This document shows positions 1 to 8,643 of a stretch of DNA of 64,000 nt, in pieces. Source of the DNA: a bacterium (GTDB lineage: Bacteria > Hinthialibacterota > Hinthialibacteria > OLB16); assembly GCA_022072055.1 (NCBI GenBank), contig JAJVIK010000009.1:151289-215288 (forward strand), written 5' to 3'. The position numbers and the translations under genes were made by a program. The first letter of the stretch is position 1. Each line of letters opens with the position of its first letter. The notes under the pieces are model-generated. The model was not told the DNA's origin. It saw nothing but the letters and a program-made list of their open reading frames with translations, and made no database searches.

Positions 1-9
1 GCTTGCTGA

Positions 10-1461
10 TCATGGGTTTGGCCCCCTATAGACCGCGGGCGCGGGAATCTCGCTGTGTGGCAGCCAGCGTCCGCCATACCCCGGAGGATCGGCCGGCAGG
101 TCTTGCGATCCGCATCCGAGAATCCGCCTGTCGAACCAATAGGTCACAGAGAAAAGCGCCTCGAACTCGGTGTTGTCCACCGCGCTGTCGATGTATCGAA
201 GGGTGGCGACCGCCTCGACCCTTTTGGTGGGGCGATACCCAAGCGTCTGGCCCACTGAAAAGCTGTGGGGGGAGCCGTTCACCTCGTCGCGGTAATAGGT
301 GGCGGCTGCGTCCGTCGAGACCCAGAACCAGTTGTTGACCCAGTGGTGGTTCGTGATTCGGATTCGGTCAAAACCGTTGTCGATGGATTCGTGGCGCTCG
401 TCCCCCTCGATGAAACGAATTCCTTGCTCGGGCGGTTCGAGATGTCGGAGCTCCAGAGACAGGTGACCGTCATCGGAGTAGTGGTAGCGCGTTCCAAGGC
501 GATACTCCCAATAGGGTTTCCCTTCCACATGAAAGAGTGGGTTGGCCCCTCCGGGGCTTTCGGAATCGTATCGAACAAGCGTTCCCCAGAGACGCCAATC
601 CCGGTCCGGGGAGAACTCCAGGCTCGCGGCGAGCTCCTCGATCTTGTCGTTTGAGAACACCGAAAGCACCGAGGTCTGCGGCAGGAGCGCGGAGGGGATG
701 GACTCGTCGTAACTGAGAGTGAATTTGGCCCTGGGGTGGAACTTGAAGGCCGAGAACAGACTGAGATCCACGATCTCATCGGTGATCGTGTCGTAGGTCG
801 CCTGCTCCGAGAATTCCACCCAGTGGAAGGGACGCCAGAAGAAATCCTGGCTGAAGGTCTCACGGTCCAGCTCTCGATTATCGGTTCGGCGGACATACGA
901 GCCGCCGAGCTCGGCGCCGCTCCAAGGACGTATCCAGAGTCGCCCGCCGCCCACACGGTCCTCGCTCCTTCCGCCGTAATCGGAGATGACAGGGGCGCCT
1001 CCGAAAAGGGAAAACCCATGCCCGCCGTGGAACTGCTTGGAGAACGAAACTCCATCGAAGCGCTCATAGAGCGTTCCCTCGAATAGAAACTGCCTTCCGA
1101 ACCGCGCGTACGTGTTGGGCTGACGAGGGTCGCGCCATTCCAGATAGCCGGTCAAAAGCTCGGACTCGAACGGATCATCGGCGTCGGGATAAGGATAATT
1201 GGACTCCTCCCCGAAATCCTGGCGAAACCAGCCCGCTCCATGAAAGGACCAACCCGGCGTGTTGAACTCAGTGACATGCAGGGTCATGTACTGCCGAAGC
1301 GGGGCGTAGAATTCCTCGTGGGGGTCGCGCAGGCGCTCCTCCCGGAGGTACAGGTGCGAACGCAGCGATCCCTCCATCCGAAGGGCCCAGGCCCGCGGAC
1401 CGCACACCGCGACCAGCATCCCCCCCACCAAGAGCAGACAAGCTCCCGGCGCTTTCGCCAT
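10..1461 (-). CDS. outer-membrane beta-barrel (porin-like) protein
   Basis: About 483 aa. The N-terminus is a signal peptide (MAKAPG, then a hydrophobic stretch, then an AWA-like cleavage site). The mature part is made of alternating short strands rich in Tyr, Trp and Phe with charged turns, for example 'YEYRLGTRYHYSDDGHLSLELRHL', read here only in part as YRLGTRYHY and LSLELRHL. This is the usual look of an outer-membrane beta-barrel. The barrel pattern continues to 'ALFSVTYWFDRR', but a further 40-residue Pro/Gly-rich tail follows, which is odd because barrels normally end on an aromatic residue. The open frame extends nine codons upstream to a GTG; I prefer the ATG at 1461 because it gives a normal signal peptide. 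No neighbour suggests a substrate. The family is not identified. Confidence 0.7.
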   Translation of the reverse strand: MAKAPGACLLLVGGMLVAVCGPRAWALRMEGSLRSHLYLREERLRDPHEEFYAPLRQYMTLHVTEFNTPGWSFHGAGWFRQDFGEESNYPYPDADDPFESELLTGYLEWRDPRQPNTYARFGRQFLFEGTLYERFDGVSFSKQFHGGHGFSLFGGAPVISDYGGRSEDRVGGGRLWIRPWSGAELGGSYVRRTDNRELDRETFSQDFFWRPFHWVEFSEQATYDTITDEIVDLSLFSAFKFHPRAKFTLSYDESIPSALLPQTSVLSVFSNDKIEELAASLEFSPDRDWRLWGTLVRYDSESPGGANPLFHVEGKPYWEYRLGTRYHYSDDGHLSLELRHLEPPEQGIRFIEGDERHESIDNGFDRIRITNHHWVNNWFWVSTDAAATYYRDEVNGSPHSFSVGQTLGYRPTKRVEAVATLRYIDSAVDNTEFEALFSVTYWFDRRILGCGSQDLPADPPGYGGRWLPHSEIPAPAVYRGPNP

Positions 1462-1644
1462 CGGCCCCACCAAGAGAAGCGCCTCCACTCGCGGACTGCC
1501 CTCTTCCCCCCTCGAAGCGGCGTGTTAGTATGAGGTCCGAAAGGGGCAAAGGGAACGGGGGAGAATTCCTTGACAGGCCGGAGGTGGAACGGCCGCCGAG
1601 TCCTTCGGAGGAGACCCCCTCGCGTTTGGCCAGAGGGAGGAGCT

Positions 1645-2475
1645 ATGGGGGAGAAAAGCGTCCTTGTGCTGGACGACCGAGGGTTCTCGAGGATCCGGGC
1701 CAGCCGGTATCTTTCCGAGGGGGGCTTTGCGGTCACCGAGGCCAAGAGCTGCATGGAGGCCCTCAACTTCCTCTCCGGCGGCGCCTTTGATCTTGCGATC
1801 ATCAGCCAATCCTTGACCGAAATGCCTGGAGTGGACTTCCTGCGATTGGCCCAGTCGATGGGCTATGTGGAGGGAGTCGGCCCGGGATCGAAGCCCACCT
1901 TCATCTTGTCCTCCGAACAGGCGGAGGCCGAGCTGATCCGCAATGCCCTGGCCCAAGGGTTTGTGTATGTCATCTCCAAGGACCTGAACCGTGACCGGTT
2001 CCTCCAGATTATCCGAACTTGCGGCGGGGTCGGCGACATCCAAGGAGGGATTTCGCAGCCGTGCCAGGAGGAATCCGTGGAGAGCGCCCCGCTTGGACGC
2101 GCGGGCGCGCGGGCCCCGCTGCTTTCCTTCCGCCAAAAGTCCCTGTCGGAGGAATCGGTGTGCTTCCAACTCTCGGGAACGCTCAGCCGCGGCAGCGGTT
2201 TCGAGGAGCTCGGGCACGCGATCCTGGCGGAGATTCGCGGGGGCGCGAGGGTGGTTATCCTGGACTTTCAGGAGGTGGGCTACGTGAACTCCAGTGGAAT
2301 CGCGGGTCTGATGTCCCTCCTGAAGGCCTGCACCGCCGAAAAAGGTGAACTGCGGGTTGTTCAGGCCCGCGAACATGTGTGTCAGGTGTTCGCCAACCTC
2401 GGGCTTCTGGCGGTGTTCTCCTACTCCCAGGAGTTCGACTGCGAAGCGTCCGCTTCCCGAAAAGACTCGGATTAG
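1645..2475 (+). CDS. response regulator receiver domain fused to STAS anti-sigma antagonist domain
   Basis: 276 aa from the ATG at 1645, which follows a strong Shine-Dalgarno (GGGAGGAG); the frame is open further upstream but without a site. Residues 1-125 form a receiver-like fold (VLVLDDRGFSRIRASRYL start, LAIISQSLTEMPG where the phosphoacceptor loop should be, then a VISKDL lysine). The usual phosphoacceptor Asp is replaced by Ser/Gln in 'IISQSL', so phosphorylation may be lost. A linker leads to a STAS domain (about 165-270) with 'VVILDFQEVGYVNSSGIAGL', where the Ser-Ser pair matches the site phosphorylated in anti-sigma factor antagonists. It probably acts in a partner-switching pathway. 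No kinase or anti-sigma partner lies alongside. Its stop overlaps the convergent gene by 4 nt. Confidence 0.7.
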   Translation: MGEKSVLVLDDRGFSRIRASRYLSEGGFAVTEAKSCMEALNFLSGGAFDLAIISQSLTEMPGVDFLRLAQSMGYVEGVGPGSKPTFILSSEQAEAELIRNALAQGFVYVISKDLNRDRFLQIIRTCGGVGDIQGGISQPCQEESVESAPLGRAGARAPLLSFRQKSLSEESVCFQLSGTLSRGSGFEELGHAILAEIRGGARVVILDFQEVGYVNSSGIAGLMSLLKACTAEKGELRVVQAREHVCQVFANLGLLAVFSYSQEFDCEASASRKDSD

Positions 2476-4418
2476 TTCTTCGGCCCCGTCCGCTCCTTCA
2501 GACTCTCTCGAGTCACTTGCAGGTCTCGTTGGTAATCGCCGGACCGCGGCCAGAGTTCCACCGCGCGCTCGAATTCCCGGAGCGCCTCCTCAAGTCGGTC
2601 TCCGTCACGCAGTTCACAGCCCTCTTGATGATGGATCTCTGCCCAGGCTTGCCGGATCCGTTGAGAATCCTCCGGGGAGCACTCAAGGGAGCGCTCGAAG
2701 GCGCGGTCGGCCTCGGGGATTCTCCCGAGGTCCGCCAGCGACAGCCCCAGATTGAACCAAAGGGGGGCAAATTTAGGGTCTGCGCGAAGCCCCTCTTGAA
2801 AGCACTCGACAGCCTCAAGGAACCGGCCCTGCCCACGCAGGAGTATCCCAAGGTCATTCCAGGTTTCGGCGGGTTTCTTATTGACTTCAAGGGCCGCGCG
2901 GAAATGTGCTTCGGCTTCCTTGGTCTCCCCCCGCGCCGCCAGGGCAATGGCGAGATTGCGATGCGCCCCCGCGTGGGTCGGCTCCATTCGGATCGCCTCC
3001 CGAAGATGCTGAACCGCCTCTTCCCCTCGGCCCTCCTGGGCGATCACCCTGGCCAGTCCGAACAAGAGATCCGCCTCCTCCGGCAAACGCTCCAGTCCCG
3101 CGCGGTACACCCGCTCGGCCTCCTCAAACCGCCTGTAATTGAACAGGCATTGACCGAGATGGTCATACGAAAACTTGGAATTTGGGTTCTGTTCCACGTT
3201 GTATTCCCAGTAGGTCACATTGTCCCTGTAAATCCCACATTGGCGCCAGGTGGCTCCCGCGAGAACCGCGCACGCCAGCGCCATCATGGCCACACTCAGA
3301 TTTCTCGCGCGGCCCTCCACACGCGCGGTCCCGGTCACCCACGCCGCGGATGCCGGCGCGATGGGGCCGATGCTCGCGAGGTATTGGAAATGGTCTCCCA
3401 CGAATGAGAACCGCTGGTATGAATAGCTGATGAAGCCGAGCGCGGGCAGGAGCATCACGGTGAAAAAGGACAGGCCGGTCACCGCGCCGGCGCCGATGCG
3501 ACTCCGAGCGGCAAGCAGCGCGACCCAAAGTCCGATGAACCCGGCGGGATAGAGGAACTGCCACCAAACCCGCGCGTCGATTTCCCAGCGCGGGTAAATC
3601 GGCATCAAGGGATAGGGCCAGGCCAACTTTCCCAGGTAAAAGCAGAGGGCTCGACCGGCGATCAGACAGCGTTCGAGGAGCGAGAACTCATAAGCCGGCC
3701 CAATCGGCGTGGCCACATGGTACTCCACCCACCAGTACACCGATCCGATAAGCGCCGCGATCAGGAACAAGGGAATGGTCAGCAAAGCCTCCAGCACGGT
3801 CACCCTGCCCCGCTTCCACCAAGCGATCAGGAGAACAACCACCGGAAACATGCAGGTTGAAGACTTGGCGAGCAGGGAAAGCGCGAAGAGGAGCACAACC
3901 AGGAGGTAAGACCCGACGTTCCGTTTCGCCTCGAAGGCGAGCCACGCGCTCAGACTGAGGAGGAACAGGAGGCCCGAGAGGACATCCTTGCGCTCGGTCA
4001 CCCACGCCACGGATTCCACATGGACTGGGTGCAAGGCGAACAGCGCGGCGGCAAGCGCCCCGCCGGGCGCCTCCAGGCGGGTGAGCAGACGTCCAACCCA
4101 CAGCGAGCAGGCCAGGTGCAAGAGCAGGTTGTTCAAATGATAACCAAAGGGCTGATACCCCCAAAGCTGGTATTCAACCCAAAAGGTTGTCATCACCAGG
4201 GGATGGTACGCCGCCGCGGTGGGTTCGGTCCAAAGACGGGGCAGCCCCTCCCAAGTCCGCAGCTTTTCGTTCTCGGTGACATAGATTCCATCATCAAAAA
4301 CAAACCCACCTCGCAGCGCCGGGAGGTAGGCGAGGACCGTGGCGAGCGAGATCAGGACCACCGCCTGCCGCGGAGAGGTGAAGGGGAAAACGGATCGATC
4401 CGGGGAAAAAGCACTCAC
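2472..4418 (-). CDS. polytopic GT-C-like membrane protein with TPR domain (TMTC-like)
   Basis: 648 aa, GTG start at 4418. The N-terminal 400 residues contain about ten hydrophobic segments. The first loop carries 'GGFVFDDGIYV', matching the acidic DD motif of GT-C glycosyltransferases such as protein O-mannosyltransferases and the TMTC proteins. The C-terminal 230 residues are TPR repeats (phrases such as 'NSKFSYDHLGQCLFNYRRFEEAERVYRAGLE' seen here as repeated 34-residue units with W/L-G-Y/F-A-P spacing). In known relatives the membrane part transfers a sugar from a lipid carrier to secreted proteins and the TPRs bind the acceptor. The substrate is unknown. It stands alone, converging on the REC-STAS gene. 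Confidence 0.75.
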   Translation of the reverse strand: MSAFSPDRSVFPFTSPRQAVVLISLATVLAYLPALRGGFVFDDGIYVTENEKLRTWEGLPRLWTEPTAAAYHPLVMTTFWVEYQLWGYQPFGYHLNNLLLHLACSLWVGRLLTRLEAPGGALAAALFALHPVHVESVAWVTERKDVLSGLLFLLSLSAWLAFEAKRNVGSYLLVVLLFALSLLAKSSTCMFPVVVLLIAWWKRGRVTVLEALLTIPLFLIAALIGSVYWWVEYHVATPIGPAYEFSLLERCLIAGRALCFYLGKLAWPYPLMPIYPRWEIDARVWWQFLYPAGFIGLWVALLAARSRIGAGAVTGLSFFTVMLLPALGFISYSYQRFSFVGDHFQYLASIGPIAPASAAWVTGTARVEGRARNLSVAMMALACAVLAGATWRQCGIYRDNVTYWEYNVEQNPNSKFSYDHLGQCLFNYRRFEEAERVYRAGLERLPEEADLLFGLARVIAQEGRGEEAVQHLREAIRMEPTHAGAHRNLAIALAARGETKEAEAHFRAALEVNKKPAETWNDLGILLRGQGRFLEAVECFQEGLRADPKFAPLWFNLGLSLADLGRIPEADRAFERSLECSPEDSQRIRQAWAEIHHQEGCELRDGDRLEEALREFERAVELWPRSGDYQRDLQVTRESLKERTGPKN

Positions 4419-4504
4419 AATCCATTGCTCCCGAGCGCGTTCCGTTTCCTGATTTGATCGCCGAGTGCCACCACGGGTTCAGATTTCCTCAGCAAAAAAA
4501 GGGG

Positions 4505-4533
4505 TGGACAATGCGGGGGAGGGAGGATATAGT
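4505..4533 (+). promoter_or_regulatory. probable sigma-70 promoter for the YifB/ComM gene
   Basis: A TGGACA box (4505-4510) and a TATAGT box (4528-4533) are separated by exactly 17 nt, 31 nt before the start codon. Overlapping the -10 end is a near-palindrome, GTGCATATATATACAC (4532-4547), with one mismatched pair, which could be an operator or merely AT-rich promoter DNA. No experimental support. Confidence 0.5.
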
Positions 4534-4563
4534 GCATATATATACACTCCCAGGAGGCCCCTC

Positions 4564-6117
4564 ATGTTCACCCGTGTCCATTCTTCCGCAGTCCAAGGCG
4601 TCGATGCCTACACCGTCCTTGTCGAGGTGGATCTGGCCCGTGGCCTTCCCGGTTTCATGATGGTGGGGCTGCCCGACCAAGCGGTCAAGGAGAGCCGTGA
4701 CCGAGTCAAGGCGGCGCTCAAGAACAACGACTGCATCTACCCGCAGAAGCATATCACCGTCAACTTGGCCCCGGCTGACATTCCCAAGGAAGGGGCCTCC
4801 TTCGACCTTCCCATCGCCCTCGGCCTCTTGGGAGGGAGCGGTCAGATACCGCAGGATGCCGTCTCCAAGTTTCTCGTGGTGGGAGAGCTCGCGCTGGATG
4901 GCGCGATTCGTCCCACCAAGGGGGTCCTCTCGATGGCGGCATCCGCCCGAAGCGCCAAAGACCTCAGCGGCTTCATTGTCCCGGCGGAAAACGCCGGAGA
5001 GGCGGCGGTGGTGAGCGGCTTGCCGGTCTACCCGGCTTCGCATTTGATGGAGGTCGTTCGCTTCCTGAATGATGGCGGCGGGATCGAGCCTCACCGGGTG
5101 GACATCGAAAAGGTCTTCCGTCAGAGCCACCGCTACCCGCTGGATTTCCGGGATGTCAAAGGGCAGGCGCATGTCAAGCGCGCCTTGGAGGTCGCGGCCG
5201 CGGGAGGACATAACATCCTCCTGGTCGGCCCGCCGGGGTCCGGGAAGACCATGCTCGCCAAGCGCATCCCCACCATCCTCCCCGACCTCTCACTTGAGGA
5301 ATCCCTCGAAACCACCAAGGTCCATTCCATCGCCGGCTTGCTGCCCAAGGGGAAATCGCTGGTGCGCACAAGGCCCTTTCGCGCCCCACATCACACGATC
5401 TCCGATGCCGGCCTGGTGGGCGGAGGAAGGATTCCCAGCCCGGGAGAGGTGAGTTTGGCTCACAACGGTGTCCTGTTCCTCGATGAGATGCCCGAGTTCA
5501 ATCGAAATGTCCTGGAGGTTCTTCGCGAGCCGCTTGAATCCGGATCGGTCACCATCTCCCGCGTGCACTCCTCCCTGATGTTTCCGGCGCGGTTCATGCT
5601 CGCGGCGGCGTGCAATCCGTGTCCGTGCGGCCACCATGGGGATCCGCAAAAGGCTTGCCTCTGCTCCGCTCGGGATGTTCAGCGTTACTTGGGCAAGCTC
5701 TCCGGTCCCCTGCTGGACCGGATTGATTTGCACGTGGAAGTGCCCTCGGTCCCCTATGATGAGATGACCGCGAGCGCCTCGGGGGAATCCTCGGAGACCA
5801 TCCGGGCGCGAGTCACCGAGTGCCGAAAGATCCAACGCGCGCGCTACACCGGGTCGAAGGTCTACTGCAACGCCCACATGGCCCCCTCGGATGTGGAGCG
5901 GCTCACTCCCACGAGCGACTCCGGGAAACGTCTCCTGCGCGCGGCCATCGAGCAGCTTGGCCTTTCGGCGCGGGCCTACGACCGAATCCTTAAGGTCGCG
6001 CGGACCATCGCCGATCTCGCCGCCTCGGAGGTCATCGCCGAGGAGCACATCTGCGAGGCGATCCAATACCGGACCCTGGACCGGAAGATGTTCCACCGGG
6101 AGCGGGAGGCGGCCTGA
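4564..6117 (+). CDS. comM: YifB/ComM-family Mg-chelatase-like AAA+ ATPase
   Basis: 517 aa from the ATG at 4564, after a CAGGAGG ribosome site; the family N-terminus 'MFTRVHSSAVQGVDA' fits this start. The N-terminal third is the ChlI domain 5-like/Lon-like fold ('GLPDQAVKESRDRVKAAL'). The AAA+ core has Walker A 'GPPGSGKTMLAKR' (about residue 222), Walker B 'LFLDEMPEF' and the Cys-rich insert 'CNPCPCGHHG...CLC', a likely zinc site. The C-terminal part is the Mg-chelatase ChlI C domain. In Vibrio and other bacteria ComM is a hexameric helicase that extends branch migration in natural transformation; wide conservation in non-competent bacteria suggests a general recombination role. It is a single gene with its own promoter. 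Confidence 0.93.
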   Translation: MFTRVHSSAVQGVDAYTVLVEVDLARGLPGFMMVGLPDQAVKESRDRVKAALKNNDCIYPQKHITVNLAPADIPKEGASFDLPIALGLLGGSGQIPQDAVSKFLVVGELALDGAIRPTKGVLSMAASARSAKDLSGFIVPAENAGEAAVVSGLPVYPASHLMEVVRFLNDGGGIEPHRVDIEKVFRQSHRYPLDFRDVKGQAHVKRALEVAAAGGHNILLVGPPGSGKTMLAKRIPTILPDLSLEESLETTKVHSIAGLLPKGKSLVRTRPFRAPHHTISDAGLVGGGRIPSPGEVSLAHNGVLFLDEMPEFNRNVLEVLREPLESGSVTISRVHSSLMFPARFMLAAACNPCPCGHHGDPQKACLCSARDVQRYLGKLSGPLLDRIDLHVEVPSVPYDEMTASASGESSETIRARVTECRKIQRARYTGSKVYCNAHMAPSDVERLTPTSDSGKRLLRAAIEQLGLSARAYDRILKVARTIADLAASEVIAEEHICEAIQYRTLDRKMFHREREAA

Positions 6118-6130
6118 AGCGGGAGAGACT

Positions 6131-7690
6131 TCAGCCCCTCCGGCGGATCACCCGCGCGAGCTGCTCGCGGAATAGCAGCGCGCCCAGCGCGCAGTAAACC
6201 GTCCCGCCGAGAACTGTCCCGAGCGCGGCCACACTCCAGGATGGCAACGCATGGCTCCAGTGAATCCAGGCGAGCAGCGTGACTCCCATTCCGGCGGAGG
6301 CGGCCAGCGCGCGGAGAGCCAGCGGGACCAGGTCCAGGAACCAAGCGGGCCGCACTCGAGTCCTCAGGCAGACCAGCAAGCCCCCCATGTTGACCACCGA
6401 AGCGCACACCACCGCGAGCGCAAGTCCAGCGTGCCCCAAAGCGGTGTATCGGAGCGAGTACGCCAAAACCAGGTTGACCCCGGCCGAGGCCAGCCCCGCT
6501 ACCACCGGCGCGCGCCCGTTGCCCAGCGAGTAACTCAGATTGCCGATCAGTTTCACGCTCGCGAAGGGAACCAACCCCAATACGAAAACCCGCAGAGCGA
6601 GCAGCGTGGGCTCAAGGCCGCCTTGGGCGGCGAACCGACCCCGATTGAAGAGGGTGTCCAGAATCGGGCCGCCCAGGATCCACAACCCGACTGTCGAGGG
6701 AACCATCACCAAGAGAATTCCCTTGAGGCTTTGGATCAGCGGTTTCCGGATGGCCTCCTCGGCCTTCTCCAGCGCTTCCTGAGAGAAGCGGGGAAAGGCC
6801 GCGGTGGCGATCGCGAAACCAAAGATCCCGAGTGGAAGTTCGGCCACTCGGTCGGCGTAAAAGAGGTAAGAAATCGGTCCGGTTCCAAGCGCGGAGGCCA
6901 GATTGGTATTCACCAAGGTGTTGATCTGTTTGACCCCAAGGCTGAGCGTGGCGGGGAAAAACAAGGTGAAGACATCGCCCAAACCCGGAGTGGTCCACCA
7001 CCCCCTCAAGCGACCGAGCGGAAAACCCGCGCGCCACAGGGAAGGGAGCTGGGTGGCCACTTGAAGCGCCCCGCCCACAAGCACCCCCACTGCAAGCCAG
7101 GCCGGATGGACCGCCGTCGTGGTGACCGCCAAGAACGAGAAGAGGACAATCGACAGATTGAAGTAGGTCGAGGTCATCGCGGGCGCGAAGAACCGTCCGG
7201 TGGCGTTGAGCGCCCCCCCGATCACCGCCGCGAGACACGCCAGGATCAGGTAGGGGAACATCCAGCGGACCAGATGGACCGCATCCTGGTGGAGGCTCTC
7301 GGAGTCGAGTTGCGGCGGAAAATCAAGCAGCGCCCGCACAATCCATGGCGCGAGCAGGACTCCGGCAAGGGTGACCGCGCCTGTCGCGAGGGCCACCGCG
7401 CGCAAGACCGCGTTCAACAGCGCGCGGGCTTGCTCCTCGCCGCGCTCCTTGCGAACTCGAGTGAAGGTCGGGATGAAAGCCACCGAGGAGGCCCCCTCCC
7501 CGAACAAATTCCGGAAGGTGTTCGGAACTCGGAAGGCCGCCCAGAAGATGTCCGTGATCTCCTTGGGGTACATGGCCGCAAGGGAGGCGTCGCGCGCTAG
7601 CCCAACCACTCGACTGATAAGGGTGGCCAGCGCAGTGGCGGCGCCCGCGCCGAGAAGGCTGGTGTGTTTATCGTTCCCGCTGAATGCCAC
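6131..7690 (-). CDS. murJ: lipid II flippase MurJ
   Basis: 519 aa, GTG start at 7690, about 14 predicted membrane segments, the normal MurJ (MviN) length. Family features visible are 'SRVVGLARDASLAAMYP' near the N-terminus, 'DIFWAAFRVPNTFRNLFGEGA' (in pieces) with the conserved Arg residues, and 'ADRVAELPLGIFGFAIATA'. MurJ moves lipid-linked peptidoglycan precursor (lipid II) across the inner membrane. It converges with the ComM gene, 13 nt away, and diverges from the small gene at 7740. A short dyad (CTGAAG/CTTCAG at 6114-6134) lies between the two stops without a T run. Confidence 0.93.
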   Translation of the reverse strand: MAFSGNDKHTSLLGAGAATALATLISRVVGLARDASLAAMYPKEITDIFWAAFRVPNTFRNLFGEGASSVAFIPTFTRVRKERGEEQARALLNAVLRAVALATGAVTLAGVLLAPWIVRALLDFPPQLDSESLHQDAVHLVRWMFPYLILACLAAVIGGALNATGRFFAPAMTSTYFNLSIVLFSFLAVTTTAVHPAWLAVGVLVGGALQVATQLPSLWRAGFPLGRLRGWWTTPGLGDVFTLFFPATLSLGVKQINTLVNTNLASALGTGPISYLFYADRVAELPLGIFGFAIATAAFPRFSQEALEKAEEAIRKPLIQSLKGILLVMVPSTVGLWILGGPILDTLFNRGRFAAQGGLEPTLLALRVFVLGLVPFASVKLIGNLSYSLGNGRAPVVAGLASAGVNLVLAYSLRYTALGHAGLALAVVCASVVNMGGLLVCLRTRVRPAWFLDLVPLALRALAASAGMGVTLLAWIHWSHALPSWSVAALGTVLGGTVYCALGALLFREQLARVIRRRG

Positions 7691-7739
7691 GATGGAAATC
7701 TGAAGGAATCGGATCAGGCGTCCCCTTGCGCCGAGGGGA

Positions 7740-8414
7740 ATGGTACTCGCGTGTCACAGGAAGGCCAGGGGAAGGGTCCCCAAGGGCGGCGAGCTTGTCT
7801 ATGATGGAACCGAGAGAGGTCCGATGGCTTCGAGGTTCCGCGAAATTGTCTTGCACGCCGTTGTCGGATTCCCACGGGATTTCCGCCCGAGGGCCATCTT
7901 CATGCCCGACATCCTGCTCGGGGTGAAACCGGTTTGCCGGGCGAGCCTCAACCAGATTCTGCCGCATCCGAACGAGTGGGGAGGGTGGCCGGCAAGGGCT
8001 TTTGAGGTCCTTTGCAGACTGGACTCGGCGCGCGCGCATGTCTTGCTCACTGTCCCAATCGGCGAATCCGGCCCAGGGGCAGGCGCAACCGGGTGGCGCT
8101 TCATCCATCCCCTCAAGCGAGATTTGGTCGAGACTCGAACACGCCTCTTGGAGTTTGGGGCGCGCGAGATCACCACCTGCTCCCTGATGGTTCGGGAAGA
8201 GTTGATCGCTCGGCTCGCGGATGGCGAATCCGAGGGGGAGCGGGAGCGGCTGGAGACCCTGGGATTCCGTCGCCGCTTCGCATTTTCGGACTTGGGCGAG
8301 GGGAGTCCTCCCGATCCCTTCGAGCCATTGGCTCCGCCCTCCTCGGATGAGGGTCGGCTTGAGGAATGGGCGGGTAGATTGATAGGGTCTTGCGCGGACC
8401 GGGAGTCAGTTTGA
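7740..8414 (+). CDS. hypothetical protein, possibly a decayed methyltransferase-like gene
   Basis: 224 aa; an internal Met at 7824 is an alternative start. I do not recognise the family. The middle contains 'SARAHVLLTVPIGESGP' followed by 'GWRFIHPLKRDLVETRTRLLEFG', which loosely recalls the late strands of Rossmann-like methyltransferases, but no SAM-binding glycine loop precedes it. The C-terminal 50 residues are Pro/Ser/Glu-rich and look disordered. It fills the space between divergent murJ and gltB and has ordinary base composition for the region. It may be a remnant; the antisense frame here reads as a shadow. Confidence 0.4.
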   Translation: MVLACHRKARGRVPKGGELVYDGTERGPMASRFREIVLHAVVGFPRDFRPRAIFMPDILLGVKPVCRASLNQILPHPNEWGGWPARAFEVLCRLDSARAHVLLTVPIGESGPGAGATGWRFIHPLKRDLVETRTRLLEFGAREITTCSLMVREELIARLADGESEGERERLETLGFRRRFAFSDLGEGSPPDPFEPLAPPSSDEGRLEEWAGRLIGSCADRESV

Positions 8415-8643
8415 CTGGAGCCCAAGTAGGGCTTGCCTGTGGACTGGGCAATCGCTATGGTGAATAGGGCCAAGTGGCGGTATGGTGCACCCTTCCCCGG
8501 GCTGGGCATCAAACGGGGAGTTTGTCACCCCAGGCGATCAGCTGGAGACTATCCAATCTCGTTCCGTTCGACCTCGGGGGAAGGGGCGGTAGCGTTGTAT
8601 CCCGGCGAACCCATTTGGCGGACTTGCAGCGGAGGATAAAAGT

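Noticed and set aside
8415-8643. Possible riboswitch before gltB
   Set aside because: I looked for glutamine, glycine and other known aptamer patterns in the 229-nt leader and found none I could defend.
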